From Bacteroidota bacterium (GTDB taxonomy: Bacteria; Bacteroidota; Ignavibacteria; Kapaibacteriales; UBA2268), in the NCBI GenBank assembly GCA_024280675.1, contig JAJRPT010000002.1:1-9200 (forward strand): a stretch of 9,200 bases of DNA, in the 5' to 3' direction. Below, piece after piece: positions 7,258 through 9,200 of this stretch. Every line of letters starts with the position of its first letter. Position 1 is the stretch's first letter. Under the pieces are notes generated by a model that worked only from the letters and a program-made list of their open reading frames with translations, was not told the DNA's origin and did no database searches. A program made the position numbers and the translations under genes.

Positions 7258-7330
7258 GTTTTTGTTTTATTTTTTTAAATTGAAATTATTATTGTTACCA
7301 TTTCTTATTTTTTTATTAAAACTTCCTCTT

Positions 7331-7795
7331 ATGAAATACTTAATTATAATGTTCTTTGTGCTAAATATTGCGGTTCTTTCCCAAGGGCGATTGCCTTCGG
7401 ACAAGAGTCAATCTTCGGCGACCGAGGTTAAGATGATACCTAAGAAATTGAAACAGAAAACATCTGCATTTTTTGAATATCTATTAGATAGTAATGTTAC
7501 AGCTGGTTATAATGAGCTTTTCAAGGACAGCTTTATAAAAGACCAAACGGGAAAGATTCAAGCACTGATTAATCAAACCCACCGCGCATTCCAAATTTAC
7601 GGGAAGCTAAGGGGCTACGAGCCTGTGAATGCCGAACAAATTTCCAAATCATTTATCAGAGTCCGCTTCATTGGGCTTCATTCACGATTTCCGATGAGAT
7701 GGATTTTCACTTTTTATAACGCACCTGAGAATGGTTGGATTCTCACCAATGTGAAGTTTGATGACTTGACCGAATTTTATTTTTCCGATGAGTAG
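7331..7795 (+). CDS. Small exported NTF2-like hypothetical protein
   Basis: 154 residues when started at the ATG at 7331. This start gives a clean signal peptide (MKYLIIMFFVLNIAVLSQG); the frame stays open upstream to 7238, but that part is a T-rich hydrophobic run overlapping the promoter. The mature protein resembles the alpha+beta NTF2/DUF3887/DUF4019-like fold. A helix-rich first half (about residues 45-85, with SFIKDQTGKIQALINQTHRA) is followed by a beta-rich second half containing GYEPVNAEQI, then RVRFIGLHSRFPMRWIFTFY and GWILTNVKFDD, the usual 'RW.F.FY....gW.l.n..FdD' ending of this group. No catalytic residues are recognisable. It probably acts in the periplasm. There is no Shine-Dalgarno site, only an AT-rich leader. 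Its stop is 3 bp from the stop of the convergent acyltransferase gene, with no terminator between them. Confidence 0.75.
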   Translation: MKYLIIMFFVLNIAVLSQGRLPSDKSQSSATEVKMIPKKLKQKTSAFFEYLLDSNVTAGYNELFKDSFIKDQTGKIQALINQTHRAFQIYGKLRGYEPVNAEQISKSFIRVRFIGLHSRFPMRWIFTFYNAPENGWILTNVKFDDLTEFYFSDE

Positions 7796-7798
7796 AAC

Positions 7799-8365
7799 TC
7801 AAAGCAAGAGCATATATCCCAAATAGCTGAGTGGTATCGAGTGGAAGACAATTTTGCCGAACTTGTAATTCGATGCAAAATAATCATAAATCCAGATTAT
7901 GCAAAGGCTGAGGGTCAGCACAAAAATGGCACACAGGATTGACTCATTTGCCGAAAAAGTATTTAGCCCAAACTGTTGCTTCAGCCCAATAAGCCCATCT
8001 CCTCCGTAAATTATAATCAAATGAACGACATAGAGAATTAGTGCGTGACTGCCAAACATTGAGTAAATGTGTGAGTATTTCTTTATAAATTGGTGCAAGA
8101 TTGTCAATCCACCAATGGCAAGCATCGCAAAGCCCGACCTCTGAATAATCAAAAATGGATTGTCACTAGAAAAACCTGTGAGCAAACTCCATAGCGTCCC
8201 ACTTCCAGAAGAAAATAACAATGAAAATGATATTAAAATTAATGCAAATAAGCCAAAATATTTAATGATATTTGTTTCACGACGTTCGGGTTGCCAGTTT
8301 TTGACAACAGTTCCCAAGAAAATCCCAAAGAATAAATATGCCGAATATGAAATTATAGGAAAGAG
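7799..8365 (-). pseudogene. C-terminal half of a membrane acyltransferase, separated by an in-frame TAA
   Basis: These 188 sense codons continue the reading frame of the N-terminal half directly after the TAA at 8366-8368. They begin LFPIISYSAYLFFGIFLG, which is the expected next transmembrane helix of the family (homologues typically have TGS-x-FP...Y..fG..lG at this point). About four further helices follow, including GSHALILYVVHLIIIYGG (roughly residues 292-309 of the fused protein), the 'S..iY..H' helix conserved in acyltransferase-3 and heparan-N-acetyltransferase-type proteins. The end is normal. The only internal start is a TTG at 8317 with no ribosome binding site, and it would begin inside a helix, so independent translation is unlikely. 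Stop at 7799-7801, 3 bp from the convergent gene. Confidence 0.8.
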
Positions 8366-8368
8366 TTA
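8366..8368 (-). other. In-frame TAA interrupting the acyltransferase
   Basis: The minus strand reads GGT TAA CTC TTT CCT (Gly-stop-Leu-Phe-Pro). A single base change, for example TCA to TAA, would restore the family-like TGSLFP. Both flanks stay in the same frame. Confidence 0.85.
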
Positions 8369-8959
8369 ACCCGTACCCGAGTGCAAGTAAGCGTCGAATA
8401 ATTCAGGCAAGTCCAGAAACCCAGAAATATCTGTTGAAAAGGGTGTCAGTAGCAAGACAATAAAAAATGTGGACAATGAGAGTATTGCCAGACTTTTACC
8501 GCTTCTTGTCACCCAGAAATAAAAAACTGACCAAAGCAGAGTCATGCCAATTAATTGCAAAATATTCACCCTAAAAAAATATGACCAGTATTTATCGGCA
8601 ATAAAGGGCAGGTCGAATATTTTACCAGCAGGAAAAGCTAACAAGTAGCCGATAGCCAAAACGATGAGGGCAGTGAGGATTCTTTTTTTTATTATTTTTA
8701 CAGCTAAGATGCCGTTGCTATTTCGTTTATTTGCAAAGACTTGCACAATTCCAGAGACTATCAAGAACATGGGGGCTGTAAATCCACGAATCCACGTCCA
8801 CATGTCCCAAGCGTCCGATCCCTGGATCTGATGCGGAGTAATCATGGCATAAATAGTATGACCTTGCACCATGAGCAAGATTGCCACAAAGCGTGCCAAA
8901 TCAAGTGAGGGGAGGCGGTTTGAAGTTTTTTCTTGTGGAATAATTTCCTCACGGTTCAA
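8366..8959 (-). CDS. N-terminal half of a multi-pass membrane acyltransferase (HGSNAT/DUF1624-like), ended by premature stop
   Basis: 197 residues before the premature stop; the intact gene would span 7799-8959 and encode about 386 residues, normal for the family. Such proteins transfer acyl groups across or at the inner membrane onto sugars or glycans. Seen here: RLPSLDLARFVAILLMVQGH (residues 15-34), the 'R...lD..R...i.lM..gH' first helix with the candidate catalytic His34; then WTWIRGFTAPMFLIVSGI (54-71), the typical second helix; a basic loop KIIKKR; and VNILQLIGMTLL (131-142), also conserved. Five helices lie in this half. The TTG start (8959-8957) overlaps the TGA of the upstream exonuclease gene as TTGA, indicating translational coupling; no other start precedes the conserved first helix. 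An A8 run (8683-8690) within KIIKKR is a possible slippage site, but the frame is intact there. The substrate is unknown. Confidence 0.8.
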   Translation of the reverse strand: MNREEIIPQEKTSNRLPSLDLARFVAILLMVQGHTIYAMITPHQIQGSDAWDMWTWIRGFTAPMFLIVSGIVQVFANKRNSNGILAVKIIKKRILTALIVLAIGYLLAFPAGKIFDLPFIADKYWSYFFRVNILQLIGMTLLWSVFYFWVTRSGKSLAILSLSTFFIVLLLTPFSTDISGFLDLPELFDAYLHSGTG

Positions 8960-9200
8960 AATAATGACAACTCGGAAGAGTCTGACTTTTTCTTTTCTTT
9001 AGGAATAATTTCTGTGATTTTCTTTTCTGGATCAATAATGCCTAAGTTCTTTAGCTCCAAGAAGATACGTGCGGTAGCTTGTGTGTCTATTGCAGCATCG
9101 TGGGCATCGGAGAGTGTTTCTGAGAATAATTTCCTGTAAAGCACAGACAGGCTAGGGTAACGATAACCACCTTTGTTAGATGGGATTTTTGCAAATTCTA
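8956..9200 (-). CDS. DEDDh-family 3'-5' exonuclease (DnaQ/RNase T-like), C-terminal part
   Basis: The last 81 codons of a gene running off the right edge; the frame is open to position 9200, so the internal GTG at 9144 is not its real start. PSLSVLYRKLF followed by SDAHDAAIDTQATARIFLEL is the end of an exonuclease domain. H-D-A-A-I-D supplies the catalytic His and the final metal-binding Asp of ExoIII motif HxAxxD, and ATARIF matches the 'AT..i' helix of the DnaQ epsilon/RNase T superfamily. The earlier motifs with the other acidic residues lie outside the window. The tail after the domain is highly charged (PEKKITEIIPKEKKKSDSSE). It could be a DNA polymerase III epsilon-type proofreader or a free-standing exonuclease; this cannot be decided from the C-terminus. 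Its TGA overlaps the TTG start of the acyltransferase. Confidence 0.85.
   Translation of the reverse strand, partial: EFAKIPSNKGGYRYPSLSVLYRKLFSETLSDAHDAAIDTQATARIFLELKNLGIIDPEKKITEIIPKEKKKSDSSELSLF

Larger units (their letters stand above)
6724..7330. other. Divergent non-coding region between gyrA and the NTF2-like gene
   Basis: 607 bp without an intact gene. From left to right it holds the gyrA upstream signals, a 17-bp-arm compound palindrome at 6827-6864, a weak hairpin plus T run on the plus strand at 6921-6938, a 7-bp-arm palindrome at 6957-6971, a 7-bp-arm inverted repeat at 6989-7018, protein-like minus-strand fragments in three frames (6915-7218), and a near-consensus plus-strand promoter at 7228-7257 followed by a T-rich leader of about 70 nt. 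No tRNA or recognisable riboswitch was found. Confidence 0.6.

Noticed and set aside
7238..7330. N-terminal extension of the NTF2-like protein from TTG 7238
   Set aside because: It overlaps the -10 element and would bury the signal peptide behind a T-rich hydrophobic run; ATG 7331 gives a normal exported protein.
7796..7798. Terminator between the convergent genes
   Set aside because: Only 3 bp separate the stops and no hairpin plus T run is visible around them.
8683..8690. A8/T8 run in the acyltransferase as a phase-variation switch
   Set aside because: The frame is intact across it and the gene is interrupted elsewhere by a nonsense codon, not a frameshift; 8 bases is modest in this AT-rich DNA.

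Overview
The window looks like a piece of a low-GC chromosome from a Gram-negative bacterium of the Bacteroidota/Chlorobiota/Ignavibacteria (FCB) group. The basis is the trio of envelope proteins: a short TonB-plug-like outer-membrane barrel, a large surface-type lipoprotein with an acidic tail, and an N-terminal beta-barrel signature of the PorV/TraF/DUF5723 kind. Clear Shine-Dalgarno sites, TTG starts and one near-consensus TTGACA/TACAAT promoter argue against a classical Bacteroides-type organism and lean towards an Ignavibacteria- or Kapabacteria-like lineage. This placement is an inference; no rRNA or other taxonomic marker beyond gyrA is present.

Layout from right to left on the minus strand. 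(a) 8956-9200 is the C-terminal end of a DEDDh (DnaQ/RNase T-type) 3'-5' exonuclease that runs off the right edge. (b) 8959-7799 is a multi-pass membrane acyltransferase of the heparan-alpha-glucosaminide N-acetyltransferase/DUF1624 type, joined to the exonuclease by a TTGA start/stop overlap. It is cut in two by a single in-frame TAA at 8366-8368, with the same frame continuing to a normal end. (c) 7331-7795 (+) is a small exported NTF2-like protein converging on the acyltransferase with only 3 bp between the stop codons. (d) 6724-7330 is a divergent non-coding region. It holds the plus-strand promoter, the gyrA upstream signals, a striking 38-bp compound palindrome, two smaller inverted repeats, and what may be a decayed minus-strand gene visible only as short protein-like segments in three frames. 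(e) 6723-4231 is an intact gyrA. (f) 4212-2215, 2154-484 and 482-1 are the plug/barrel protein, the lipoprotein and the start of a second barrel protein, separated by 18, 60 and 1 bp.

The gyrA-receptor-lipoprotein-barrel run has no recognisable terminator and could be one transcript, placing an envelope module behind a housekeeping topoisomerase gene. Nothing here is a recognisable CRISPR, prophage, IS element or complete defence system. The points most worth a second look are the nonsense-split acyltransferase, the compound palindrome, and the protein-like debris upstream of gyrA.
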